DNA from: Margaritifera margaritifera
Taxonomy: Eukaryota > Mollusca > Bivalvia > Unionida > Margaritiferidae
Assembly: GCA_029931535.1 (NCBI GenBank)
Contig: JAQPZY010001660.1
Span: forward strand, 1,141,001-1,205,000
DNA length: 64,000 bases
Reading direction: 5' to 3'
The translations under genes were made by a program, and so were the position numbers. The first letter of the stretch is position 1, and each line of letters starts with the position of its first letter. Of the stretch, positions 45,277 through 57,219 are shown piece after piece. The notes under the pieces are model-generated. The model did not search any database, was not told the origin of the DNA, and was given only the letters and a program-made list of their open reading frames with translations.

Positions 45277-47530
45277 ACAAGAGTCCCTCGAAGGGACTGA
45301 CGCTGTACTGGCTGAAAAGAGTTACCAGGAATTCAAGATAAGACCATTTCTTCCTTTTATATGCTGAGTGTTGAAACCATATATGATATTCCTCAGCGAT
45401 AACAAGATTTTCGAATTAGCTGCTGTGATGGACATATTGGATGTCAGCTTAGCACCATTTTCATTTAGGACCAATAAGGCAACATACGAATACTTCTGGT
45501 TGAAATCCCATTTTGATATGACTTTCCGTTTTGGAGGAGTAACGATACAAAGATTTTCTAGATGGATGCATTGGTGGCCATATTAGATATCCGATTGCCA
45601 CCATTTCTATTCAGTATCCTCTCTCTGCCATGGTTCGTGCCCTCAAAGTGAATATTAACACTTGCAATATAATATTGCGAGAAACTATTAAAATCACCAT
45701 AGAAAGTGTTCAACTATATCTATTTAATTTATTCATCGTTGAAAAATGTTTATAAACTCTCTCAATTCTTTGTGAGCAATAGTTTTTCCGAGCGTATCAA
45801 AATTTGTCTACTTCCAATCGATCATCCATTGTTAGTACCCCTGAAATAAAGGCCGCGTGACCTAAGATTGGACTGTAACAATTAGGCCAAGGTGTAGAAA
45901 TCGATTGTTTATGATGTCCCTGTGTTAATAATATTTGCATCTGTAATATATTTAATTTCTTTCAAACGCATATTGACTGCAAGAAAACACTTATAAATAA
46001 TGATGAAAAAATATCAAAGAAAAAAAAAATGCATTTTTTACATTTGTTTTTTTTTTCTTCAGGCTTTTCGATAAAAGTTATCATATTTAAAGATATGCTG
46101 AATTTTTAAAAGATTTTGTCTTGATATTTCATACCAAAGATTATTTTTTCCTTTTAATAGAATATTTAAATTAAAAATTTCATTCTGTACTGTTTTCCAT
46201 TGGATTTATTTGTTTCTAACATGATATAAGAAGTGCATTTTATAGTAACCAAGTTTTTACATTGCCTTTGCCGTCTTAGAAATATCTATCGTGGGTTTCC
46301 TGCTAATAAAAAGGTAAAGAAAAAACCCAACATGTGAACAGGGGCCTGGCTTGAACAGCTAACACTCACTCCAGGGCTACAAACTTGTGGCAAATATGGC
46401 ATTAGTTAAATTTGACATTTGTATTGTGTTTTCCTTGATTTGAATTGTAGTACATATTTAAATATAATTTCGTCGAATACTTCTTAATCAGCACTTATTG
46501 TCACTGTCAACGAACGCTAGTGACCCAGTTGATGACGTCAGGATCTCAAAACAAGCGCGTAAGGTCGCAAGAAATATGGCGCACGAACCAAGGATGAGTT
46601 CCAAGTTAGGACGGTCGACGGTACCAACTATACATCATGAAAAGTCTTTTGGTTAAAGCACAGTGTCGATATGACCAGCGATCTAGGAGAAGTATTGACG
46701 ACAAGATTTTCAAGATGGCCATTGTGGCAGTCATATTAGAAGTAGGACCGGTACCATTTTCATTTACGACCAACTAGACATCTTAAGAAGTCTTCCAGTG
46801 AAAACCCCATGCTGATATGACCATTCATTCAGGAAAAATAGTGATAACAAGATTTTCAACATGACCACCGTGACAGGCATACTGAATGTCTGAATGGTAC
46901 CATTAGGACAAACTGGACATCATTAGAAGTTGTTTAGTAAAAACCCCATGTTGATACGACCATCCATTCAGGAGGAGGAGTGATAAAATATTTTCAAAAT
47001 GGCATCTGTGGTGGCCATTTTGGACATCAGATCCCCACCATTTTCATTTAGGACCAACTAGACATCCTAAGAAGTCTTCTGATGACAACCCATGGCAATA
47101 TTAGTTTTCGTTCAGAAGGAATATCGATAACAAAAATTTGTGGCGGCCCTATTTGATATCAGGTCGGCACTATTTTCATCTAAGACCAGCGAGACATCAT
47201 AAGAAGTTTTTTAGTGGAAATCCCATGTTGATATGACCATCCATTCAGGAGGAGTAGCGATAACAAGATTTGCAACATGGCTACTGTGGCGGCTATAACA
47301 GTGGCCATATTGAATGTCTGAGCGGCACCATTTTCATTGAGGACCAACTTGACCATGGGATAAATGTGTGTGTAAAGCTTCATGGCAATCCTACAAGTAG
47401 TTTAGGAGGAATAGCGATAACAAACTTGTGCTAACTGACTGACGGACGACAGACGACGGACGGACGACAGACAGCAGACCATCCCAAAAGCTCTTCTGAT
47501 TTAGGGTGCAGTCCAAAAGGCTAGTATTTT
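45277..47530 (+). mobile_element. 146-bp-array element C, split by an insertion
   Basis: Left hairpin AGTCCCT-CGA-AGGGACT at 45282-45298, array units to 45614, then an unrelated 1.0 kb stretch (45615-46622). The same unit resumes in register (CCATTTCTATTCAG, then ACCAACTATACATC). The array continues to about 47340 and the 3' segment (ATAAATGTGTGTGTAAAG, GTAGTTTAGGAGGAATAGCG, GACGGACGACAGAC) reaches about 47530. The 3' hairpin has decayed. Open frames inside (45368-45586, 47180-47383) are repeat shadows. Confidence 0.7.
45615..46622. mobile_element. Unidentified 1.0 kb insertion in element C
   Basis: It interrupts a 146-bp unit cleanly and has TA at each junction. Near its ends lie inverted CCATGGTTCGTGCC (about 45628) and CCTTGGTTCGTGCGC (minus strand, about 46594), but not at the exact termini. 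No coding capacity recognised. It could be an insertion or filler DNA. Confidence 0.4.
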
Positions 47531-48037
47531 TCATCTTTTCATATTTCATTATGAAGAAGAATACTCTGTTTCAGTAATATAGGCCACCGGCCCAAATTAC
47601 ATATATGCATATTAAAGAAACAAACAAATATGAAATCAGTATAACAAGTACAAATAATGTAAGTGTAAATACTTACATTTTCATAATAGTTTTATTTTTC
47701 CCTGCTAAAGAATACAAACTTATAAATTGATACAATAGTTTCTCTATGATTACTTCTCAAGAGTGTACAATATTTCTCTTCACGTGGGTTCAGACAATAG
47801 CAAATAAAGTGACATTCTGTTTCCACAATGTTAATATCGAAGTATGAATGGAGTCTATCTTCATGTTTCAATTTCTCAATACCTTCTGAATTAACCTTAA
47901 CAACAAGTACCCCCCCCCTTAATTTACAGAATATATATTCCTAAAAATAGACTTGTCTAGGCAAAGCAAATAATCTTCAACACATAAATCTGGCGTTAAT
48001 ATCCTATGTCATTTTATCATAGTCCCTAATACACTAC

Positions 48038-48041
<4 letters not shown>

Positions 48042-48130
<89 letters not shown>
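48042..48130. repeat. Compound microsatellite (CA)n(TA)n(GA)n
   Basis: CA to about 48080, TA to 48104, GA to 48130. The DNA between element C and this tract (47531-48041) shows nothing I can name. Confidence 0.95.
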
Positions 48131-48146
48131 ATAAGAAGAAAAAAAT

Positions 48147-48352
48147 CACAAATATACACCAAACAGAGCGGAAAGTGCTATCCCTGGAGGATCCTACAGG
48201 AACATGCTTGATATTAGCAGAATTTGTAAATACGAATAAATAATATTAACATACAGGTTAAAGAATTTTGATTCGTACTCTACGGAGATTCGAACCCGGA
48301 TCCACGGGTTACGGCACCCAGCGACTTGCATGTAAGCACCGACGAAGTATGA
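48147..48352 (-). mobile_element. tRNA-headed SINE-like copy 1
   Basis: Minus strand: head GGTGCTTACATGCAAGTCG, B box CCGGGTTCGAATCTCC, then a body ending with CGCTCTGTTTGGTGTATATT. No known SINE central domain seen. The GA-rich tract at 48104-48141 adjoins its 3' side. Confidence 0.6.
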
Positions 48353-48526
48353 AAATCTCTACCATGCACACATCACACACCAAAAAAAGTATGCTACAAA
48401 GTTGGTGGTATTGGCATTAGTGCGTAGCAGACATACCCGCATGTCCACCCAGTAATTAATTCTCATCTAAGTACACAGTCCATCTGGATTCCTGCTACAG
48501 AAATCAAGGAATATATAATTATAGAG

Positions 48527-48735
48527 AATTACAAATATACACCAAACAGAGCGTTAAGTGCTATCCCTGCATCCTACAGGTGAATTGCTTGATACATTAG
48601 GAGAATTTTTTTAATGCGAATAAATAATATTATCATACAGGTTGGAGAACTTTAATTCGTACTCTACGGAGATTCGAACCCGGATCCGCAGGTTACAGCA
48701 CCTATCGCCTTGCCTGTAAGCACCAACCCGAATTC
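48527..48735 (-). mobile_element. tRNA-headed SINE-like copy 2
   Basis: Same orientation and about 85 percent similar by eye to the copy 380 bp to its left, with the same B box CCGGGTTCGAATCTCC. Either two insertions or a segmental duplication. Confidence 0.6.
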
Positions 48736-49189
48736 CATTACAACCAAGTAAAAATTAATTGCTAAATAATTAAAACAAATGCATTAGTTCTTAACGGGTT
48801 TTTTAAATGACTTTTATTATGAGAGATTTGCTTTGAAATCATAAACCTATTGCAACGTCCATTTCTGTTTCACTTGGATTAAATGCAGCGTGTACTCTGC
48901 AACAGATTTGCGTGCTAAATTGGATGATTATTACTTTCCTGCACAACTGACACCGATTTCTCTCAATTAATGAAATAAACAAACAAGAAAAAAAAAAACA
49001 AAAAAAAAAAAACGGTGTCTAAAGCTACAAATAGTGTAATTAAGAAGCACTTGAAACCTGCTCCAAATCGTCATCGAAAACTACAACTGTCTGCACTTGC
49101 CCGCCAGTGGGCGTTAGATGAATGGCGCGTTACAAATGCATGTCTACATCGTATGGCTAGATATATCTTCACAGCGTATGAATGAGTCT

Positions 49190-49209
49190 GTTATTATTAT
49201 TATTATTGT

Positions 49210-49277
<68 letters not shown>
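49190..49277. repeat. (TTA)n(TA)n microsatellite
   Basis: Short TTA run, then about 32 TA units. The preceding DNA (48736-49189) contains a poly-A-rich patch (48983-49012) and nothing else. Confidence 0.95.
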
Positions 49278-49281
<4 letters not shown>

Positions 49282-49387
49282 GAACACACGAACACACGAA
49301 AATGACAATGCAGTGTAGAATGTTCTTGGAAAGAAGTAATTACACCAACAGAAGAAACATTGCAAAAGTTCCAAGCCCAATAAGCTA

Positions 49388-49604
49388 CCGTATATACTCG
49401 CGTATAACTTTAATCAAAATGCAAACAACATAGATCCTGATCTGCTATCGCATAATGCACCGGTAGATCAGGGTCTATGTTGTTTGTTCTACTGATTAGT
49501 CCCTACAAACTTCATTGACCCAGATCTGCCGGCGCATTATGCGACGGCAGATCTGGGTCTATGTAGTTTGCAGTTGGTATGAGATTATACGCGAGTATAT
49601 ACGG
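49388..49604. mobile_element. Hairpin MITE, copy 3 (pristine, 217 bp)
   Basis: Perfect 20-bp terminal inverted repeats, CCGTATATACTCGCGTATAA, flanked by TA on both sides (49386-49387, 49605-49606). Two internal hairpins: arms at 49429-49445 and 49462-49479 (CATAGATCCTGATCTGC type, imperfect) and at 49517-49531 and 49545-49559 (GACCCAGATCTGCCG, perfect). Both loops contain GCATAATGC or its complement. No coding capacity. The TA target and TIR style suggest Tc1/mariner or pogo mobilisation (inference). Confidence 0.9.
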
Positions 49605-49606
49605 TA

Positions 49607-51040
49607 ATGGAAATTTTCAAACATCTCGTTCTTATTTACTTATCTTACCTATTCATTCTTAATGAATCGTAATTATTACAAGGATGCGCATTATTTTTAT
49701 GAAGGTTTCGTTTTCTACATTTTTTATTGAAGAAATCAAAGTAAACGCTGCAGTCCTTTCCAGTCTGGAAACTAGTCAATTTGTAAAAAAGAAATCTCAT
49801 GGCCCAATGAGAAGCCCTGTCATATGGAAGATATACAGTATTTTCTTCCTCCAGCTCTACTGCACTTCATTGTACTCCGCAAATGCAAGTACCTTTAATC
49901 CAAACAAACCGAAAACAAAGTGAGGCATATCTGATCTTGGCCCCTTCCCAGACAGGACCAGATTGTAAGGTATTAAGTACAACTAAACTAAAGTGAGTTT
50001 GTATTTATGATAACATACGGGTAAAGAGAAAAACAAAAGTTAATAACAAGTAATCTCTGAAGATTGTTACAGATGTGTCCCTTTTACATATTTCATCATA
50101 CAATCATCATCATCATCATCAACAGCATCATCTTAATCAATCATCACTACATCAACTACCAACACCATCATCATCGTCATCGTCATCATCATGATCACCA
50201 ACAACAAGATTTTTTTTTTTTTTTTTTGGGGGGGGAGTCTTAAAGTTCATAAAGGGACTGAACTCTAGAAGCCATAAATCTAAATACATCTATGTCTCAA
50301 ACATAAGTAAACACTGAAGTCCATACAGTGATAGGCATGCTCTATATAACACAAGGCTAACCACTGCTTAAAATGCACGCAATATCTAAGCAATGATCCA
50401 AGGTTGTACATATGTAGAAAAAAAAGTGGGGGAGTAGGTGTACTGAAGATGGGCAGTTCTTTAAAAACAAACATTGGAGCTGATTTGAATGAGATCCCCA
50501 ATCTGTAACTATTTAAATTTTTAATCAACCTCATATTATAAGAACTATATTTTATATTTGTTTGAAGGACAGATGAGTAAAATGAAGTATATTATTTAAG
50601 GGATTTCCTGGTACCCTCTGTTCAGATTTTGACAATTTCTTATTTCCTTCGACGTGAAGAAAACAGCAGTCCTATATCGGTCTAATTATATTTCCGGTGC
50701 AGTGGAAATCCTAAGTTTGCTTGTTGATCAAATCTGGCTTGTTCTTATGATTTTCTAATGCGAAAATATGTCAATATAATATATAAAGTGTCAAAACTGT
50801 GTAAACAGACCGCTTAGGGGACCATTTAAAGGTGGTCTTTATGAGCAGGTGGCCTCTATATACAGGTAAAGCTGCACTGATTGATGTAAGATAAGTTTTG
50901 TCGTTATTTATTTTTTTACACTCAACTAACAAAACTTGAGTTACAAACTCAAATACACGAGTCTTAATTTGACCCCGATACCTGCATTTAAGTCAAATTA
51001 ATATGAACGAGTTACTGAGTTATCCTTTGGGATAGGCCCC
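49607..51040. other. Uncharacterised DNA with CAT-rich and homopolymer tracts
   Basis: (CAT)n/(ATC)n interrupted tract at 50104-50195, poly-T then poly-G at 50210-50235. A 79-codon frame with ATG at 49684-49923 is not recognisable and has no supporting signal. Confidence 0.45.
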
Positions 51041-51235
51041 TTGTCAGAACAGCGGCTATTTGGGTCATCATTTGGGTCCACCAGATTAATTTGGGTCCAT
51101 TTAAGTCTCCTCTCGAGTCCGTTGAATTCCATTGGGTCCGTTTATTTTGGTTTGGGTCTCTATTTGGGTCCTAGTCTTTGGCTCTCCTTTTATGTCCATT
51201 TGGGTCCCCATCTGGGTCTATATGGGTGAATCACC
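51041..51235 (+). repeat. Degenerate TTTGGGTCC-type short repeats
   Basis: About ten irregularly spaced TTTGGGTC(C) motifs separated by variable CATTT or TCTAT steps. Confidence 0.7.
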
Positions 51236-51903
51236 GCGCCCTTCACATAACAGATCTTCCATCTCCAGGCTTCCACCATCTGTTATCAAGACCACAGTAA
51301 GCAAGACCACAAAAATTTCAGATTGATTTCTGCAACATCCTTACTTGAAACTCCGTTATCTGTCATCACAAACAGGCAACCTTGTATCCCATGAAGCCAG
51401 GAAGAGGAAGAAGACGGCCCACCCCATCTTGCCTACATCGCACTGCCCGTCTTTGCAGCAACACACATCGACTCAAATAACCGGTACATTCTTGAGAAAA
51501 GATTTGATTCATTTTCAAATAGGGTCTATGAAATGGTTGAAATGGGCATCTTTTGATCAAAACCATATTTTTGTGATTTCGAAGTTTTAAAAATATGTTC
51601 AAGGAATTTGAAACACGTGTTATTAAAACTGTAATTAGACTTAACAAGTCATAGCGAAGTCGTATATGTACCTTCGAAGTTTGAGAGTTATATCCCTTAG
51701 ACAACATTACTGTACTTGACATAATATTCTTAAGCCTAAAACCATGATAAAATTAATCATGTATGTTTCACATTCATTAAAGGAGGTTACCAATTAGCGA
51801 TAACATCAATTATCTGAACATCTGTACATACCTTATGCAATCGTGTACAGACTCTATGCAACACAACTTTGTATCTTTAACCATTTCTATATTTGTCAAT
51901 ATA

Positions 51904-52117
51904 GTTGAATTTATGTAAGAAAGTAAAACGGAGCTTGCAATCTGCATTAGAATCGATGAACAACGGCGTCAAAAATGTACGAAATAAATATAAAAAAATA
52001 GATAGAGGAAGATTACAGGAAACAAATCAGGCATCTTACGTGTTATCACCAACAAACAATAAACTGACTCCTAATTATCAAGAATTGGTGGAGCTAATAA
52101 TGTCATTCAACATCTAA
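51904..52117 (+). other. Possible terminal coding exon
   Basis: TTTCTATATTTGTCAATATAG is a fair acceptor. The frame that follows, containing CKKVKRSLQSALESMNNGVK and RGRLQETNQASYVLSPTNN, ends with YQELVELIMSFNI and TAA. AATAAA lies at 52457-52462. The hydrophilic, charged composition looks like a C-terminal tail. No family recognised and no upstream exon identified. Confidence 0.25.
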
Positions 52118-52661
52118 CCACATGTGCAGCTATTTCATTGTCTAGTTTTATCTTTCTGTCTGATATATGTACGGAACGATGCTTTCTTCTTGCGTGGCGT
52201 TAACAGTTTGTTTAATGCTGCACCGAATTACACCCACTTCTTACGTGTGTCTCTGTTTACAACTAATAGAAAGATAGATAACGTTATCCACCTGTCCTTT
52301 TTTCTCCAATTTATACTACATTATTCCGGTGTTAGGTGTATAAGTCAGTAATTAGAGAATGAAATATAGCAGGAGAGGCTCCTTTCTGGTCATCAAAAAC
52401 TTCTGCAGGTCAGGGAAAGAAAGATTGATATCCAACTTTAGAACTGCCACATGCATAATAAAAGATATTAACTGTTATCATGGAGGTTTTGATATGTTTT
52501 ATATTCCCTTTTATATGTATCATTGATATAATCACAAAATAATATAAAGGATGAAAGATATAAACTCAGATCATTAACGAGAGTATTTTCAATCTCATAG
52601 TTTTCCTGTTTTTCTAATTGTATGACTTAGGCACGCTTAGGACGGCGAAGTTATGTGGCGA

Positions 52662-52713
<52 letters not shown>

Positions 52714-52740
52714 GTGGTCGTCTTCCTCCTCCTCCACCTC
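52662..52740. repeat. (ATT)n microsatellite followed by CCT-rich tract
   Basis: About 17 ATT units, then TCCTCC and CATCAT steps. The DNA on either side (52118-52661, 52741-53180) shows nothing I can name. Confidence 0.9.
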
Positions 52741-53180
52741 TTCATCATCATCATCAGATAACACAAGGCCTGAGACAAAATAATCTAACATGGGATCACG
52801 TTAAATTCTTTTTTTCTGACAAAAGACGAAAACATATATTGATCTGTGATGTACTAATTCCATACATTTTGCCAACGAACGGAGTTTTCGAAGGTATGTT
52901 ATTTTTTTCTGGTGCTTAACGTAAGTATATGAGAATAAAAACTGAGCATTACTGCACTGGGAAACTTCCAAACCTTTCTCAAACCTACGCATCTGTGTGA
53001 TTTGTCAAAATTATCTAATACAATATCCCCATGTATGACAAGGATTAAGTAGATACAATATGCTATTTAAGTAAATAATGATCGATATAGCATACGTTTG
53101 GTGTTTATAGCTATCAGGTATCAAATATTATCTCCAACACAAATAAAAGGATTATATATCAGAAATTTGGTATAAAATTT

Positions 53181-54158
53181 CAGTAAAACCTCGTTATAAC
53201 TAAAACCCTTGAACCTGGGTCCATAGGAAATGTTCATAGTAACGAAGCATAATGATGTACTCTATCCCAACGCTTATGAAAGGAAACTAAAAAAATTTAC
53301 TTAGGACATATCACTCTTAAATGAATAGCTAATTTAAACAAACATAAAAAAATGAGACAATCAAATTTTATAGCTAACTTTTTTTGACTGAGATTCGATA
53401 CCCAAAACTCAAAATTATTTATCCAGATAATTATTGTACTAATTTTGTGGTCGTCTCGATTAGGGAAATAATTTCACTAAGCGCATTTTATTTCACTAGA
53501 GGCTCCAGTATGATCTTCTTCTTTGAGCAAAGTTTATATTGTCTTCACCCTCTTAAAATATATATCCTATACCTCGTGACCTAATCAGTGGCGGCTCGAG
53601 GGGGGGGGGCAATTGCCCCTGGGCGAGGGGGGCGCTGTCGGGAGGTCAGGATTTTTTTTTTTCTTCTTTTTTTTTTAACACCCCCTCCCCCAATCTACGT
53701 CCCCGGTCACAGGGCTTAGATGTGGAAGGAAGGGGGATGGGGGTGGAGGTTGGCAACTCACGTGAAAACTGTTCTCTGTGGCATAGTAGGGGGCGCCACT
53801 AAAGAACATTGCCCCCGGGCGCCTCGGTAGGGGTGGGTGAGTGCCATTTAAGAACATTGCCACCGGGCGCCTCAAACCCTCGCGCCGCCACTGGACCTAA
53901 TAGAGCAAAAAGAAAATACTACACCTCACTATCAACGTAAAAGGTTTTTTTTTGGTATAAAAAATTGCTACGCTCCCTCTTTAGCCCATAAACCTTTCCT
54001 AAACTAACACGAAATAAGGATTTCGCACCATAATGTATAAGGACTTATTTCTTCGCAAAACCATGAGAAAGTATTATTTGTGGACCTAATTCATGTTTCT
54101 TAAGGACAAGAGTGCGTGTTCGTCTTATCCAGGAGTTGCATTTTAGCGAGGCTCACTG
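53181..54158. mobile_element. pogo/Tigger-like non-autonomous element, interrupted
   Basis: The left end CAGTAAAACCTCGTTATAAC and the inverted right end CAGTGAGCCTCGCTAAAATG have the style of pogo/Tigger termini. TA follows the right end but TTT precedes the left, so the TA duplication is lost or the left end is off. A 308-bp hAT MITE sits inside (53586-53893). Without it the element would be about 660 bp. No transposase. Confidence 0.5.
53586..53893. mobile_element. hAT-type MITE, 308 bp, with perfect 8-bp target duplication
   Basis: Terminal inverted repeats CAGTGGCGGCTCGAGGG and CAGTGGCGGCGCGAGGG. GACCTAAT flanks it exactly on both sides (53578-53585, 53894-53901). GC-rich interior with GGGCGC and CCCCC runs and no transposase. 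The 8-bp duplication and CAGTGGCG start identify the hAT class. Confidence 0.9.
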
Positions 54159-54344
54159 TAGTGAGGGACCAGTGAGGCTTCATCATGTTCGTTCTTATCT
54201 TTATCACGATTATTATGATAATTACCATCATAACTCATGATAAGGTCATCAGAAGCATTGCGTGATTGATTGCGTACACAGTGGTACTAGTAGTAGTAGT
54301 AAAAGTAACTATTCTTGTGTTAATTTTAGCAGCTGTGATAATAG

Positions 54345-55666
54345 TAGAGTTGGGTACCACGAAATATTGTGCACTGCGGTATTTTTAAACATACCGCGAT
54401 ACATACCACGGTATACCTCAATTATATTACGGACCAACAATTAAATTTTTTTGGGGCAGGTCCTGAGATTTTTTTCTTCCAATAGATGGAAAAATATCTT
54501 TTTCTGATTGAAAGAAAAATAACACCATATTATATCCATTATATTATTTGAAGATATAAAAGAAAAGAAAATATTTCGGCTCGAAAGAAAATCGCAGCCC
54601 CCCCCCCCCCCCCCCACCACCACCACAACACAACCCCGATCATTAAATGGAGAGATGAATTTGCTATGTGCATGTTAATTCTTGCGTAAATTGTAATCTA
54701 AAAACTGTAACTAAAGTGGGATGATTAAGCTTACACTATAGCTGACACCCAGTAAAAGACATCGTGCTGACATTAGAGAGCATGTTGATAAAAATGGGAA
54801 GTACTGACACTTAAGCCTACAATTTACTAGCTACACTATTGATATAATAGGCAGGGACATTTTGGGTGGGATGCCAACACCCCGGGCAAGATGTTTATCA
54901 GATAGAGACAGTAAATTTAAAACACACTGACTCAGCAAACGAGAAAATATTTACTGGACTAGAGAAATTACGTAAAATTCAAACAGAAAATATTTACTGG
55001 ACTAGAGAAATTACGTAAAATTCAAACAGAAAATATTTACTGGACTAGAGAAATTACGTAAAATTCAAACAGAAAATATTTACTGGACTAGAGAAATTAC
55101 GTAAAATTCAAACAGAAAATATTTACTGGACTAGAGAAATTACGTAAAATTCAAACAGAAAATATTTACTCCCCTCCTGAAAGTCTTAAGATAATTATTG
55201 GTCGTACAAAGAAATACATGTACATAACAAATTTACATACGCTAGTAAATAAATAAAAAAATGACATTCTTTTTCTTTTTTTAATCATACATTTTTCCAA
55301 AGTTGGATTTGGCCCGAATATCTTTCATAACATCACATTCGGCCGCCATGTTGGCATATTTGAGACGTGTCAAACATGTGATTAAAGGTTCATAAATATA
55401 ATTATATTTATAATGTTCGAAATTGATTTGTGACAAATACAATTATCTTGTACACAAATAAATAATTTTTGTTATTACGTTGTCATGAAAAATGAAAACA
55501 TGCTTTTAATATCGCTAAATTCGTTACAAGTTTACTCGAGAATTTCCGTAATTCCTTACTGACGGAAACTACCGAAGTATCGGTACAGTGACAAAGTACC
55601 GTGGGACCTACCACGGGAAAAAAATACCGCGGTAAACCGGTATACCGGTAATACCGCGTACCTCTA
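54345..55666. mobile_element. Non-autonomous hAT element, 1.3 kb
   Basis: Left end TAGAGTTGGGTACCACG, inverted right end TAGAGGTACGCGGTATTACC, with 8-bp flanks GATAATAG (54337-54344) and TATAATAG (55667-55674), seven of eight matching. Subterminal regions are packed with ACCGCGGTA and CCGGTATACCGG motifs, the arrangement of transposase-binding sites in hAT ends. The interior holds poly-C (about 54599-54615) and a 43-bp array. No transposase frame. Confidence 0.85.
54943..55170 (+). repeat. 43-bp array, 5 identical copies, inside the hAT element
   Basis: Five copies of GAAAATATTTACTGGACTAG plus AGAAATTACGTAAAATTCAA plus ACA without a single difference, plus a partial sixth. Identity implies recent expansion or homogenisation. 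Confidence 0.95.
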
Positions 55667-55674
55667 TATAATAG

Positions 55675-56842
55675 TCGTAGCAGTTGTTGCTTTTGTTGTT
55701 GCTGTTGTTGTTGGTTTATGGTGGAGGTCGTTATGGTGATGGTGATAAAAGAAGAGACAATTGGAAGAAGAAAATAAGCAGTTCTTTGCGAATGAGGATG
55801 ATGACGTTGATTTTAGCAGTTAAAAAGCGATGCTCTTCTATTCATACGTATTTCGACATTTGATTCTGAGACAAATATCCATACTCTTTCTACAGTTATG
55901 AACACTATATTAAAAGGCCTCTGCTTGATAATGTTCAATACATGTGCTATCGTTTTTATAGTTGTCCTTAAAAAAAAAAAAAAAAAAGGTAACTCACGAC
56001 CATAGAGAATTCCACATACAATTCATCATTTGTAGACTGCAAGAAAGCGCATTTATTTTTTCTTCTTGGTACACAAATGCATTCATGAAAAAGTGGAGAA
56101 TACTCCGAACCTACGCTACCAGGTCGCGTTGTTTTGAAACTTTTTGCAATATCTGGCTAAACGGCTTGTACCATTTTCGGCCCTAAACCAGCAAAATACA
56201 ATAGTCAGACATTTTTCTAGGTGTTACACTTTCACTAGGTGTCACAGCAGAAGAAAGAAATAAATTTCTATCCAAATTTACCAGTTATAATATGGATATA
56301 TACTAACATATGTCAGTATACAGAACTCTTCAAGAACGAAAAGCTCCTATCGTTAATAATCTAAATTTCAAACTAAGTTAAAGACAAGCATAATTTAATA
56401 AATTGTGTATAAATTTATCCCGAAGCTCCTAAAAAAATAGAATATAGTACCTCTCCTACGGTAGGTCTCCATTAATTTTGCGATTAGACTTTGATCGGAG
56501 TATCTTGGTTTCGGAGTTATGCTATTGACTGAAGCCACATTCTCGTCAATAAACAACCTATTATAACGCCTTTCTGTATGGTAAAACTGGCTTTTAGATT
56601 TTTGTTACAGATCCCTGTGATAAAGTGGGATTAATTCCCTACAAAGCATCTATTATATCTAAGCTCACCATTTCAAAGCAACATTCAGTGTCGCAATTAA
56701 CGTATATATTTTGTCGTTAAAAGTCTGATTGATCATTACACAATCTTATAAAGTACACACTTGCATTATGGCAATAACTAACGTAAAAACTGAGTAAATT
56801 TTCTCAGCATAAATAGATGTATTTCGGGTGATATAGCATTCC

Positions 56843-56844
<2 letters not shown>
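55675..56844. other. Uncharacterised DNA
   Basis: TTG-rich patch after the hAT element, poly-A at 55970-55987. No gene signal that I trust. Confidence 0.45.

Positions 56845-56908
<64 letters not shown>
56845..56908. repeat. (TTGA)n microsatellite in a duplicated segment
   Basis: 16 units of TTGA/GATT. The sequence after it (TCACACCGTCAAACTGCC, ATTGATATAAAAATCC) is repeated at 56978-57029 after a shorter, degenerate GATT stretch, suggesting a duplication of about 70 bp. Confidence 0.9.
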
Positions 56909-56913
<5 letters not shown>

Positions 56914-57219
56914 GACTTCACACCGTCAAACTGCCATTGATATAAAAATCCAGCGTTCGTTCCCTTTTAATTGCTTGATTAATTGAATGATTGTCACACC
57001 GCCACACTGTCATTGATATAAAAATACATCGATGTCAAGAATGAAGCACAAGTCAGAAATAGAGGCATGTTGTGACATTTACACATAACATTGAAAAAGG
57101 GGTGGGGGTGGTTTTTGAAGTGACTTGATATAGGTAAGAATTCACTTCATCGATGTCATTTAGTCGACGATATCTGAAGTGGATGAAAGCAACGGTTAAT
57201 AAGATTGTCTAATGTAAAA

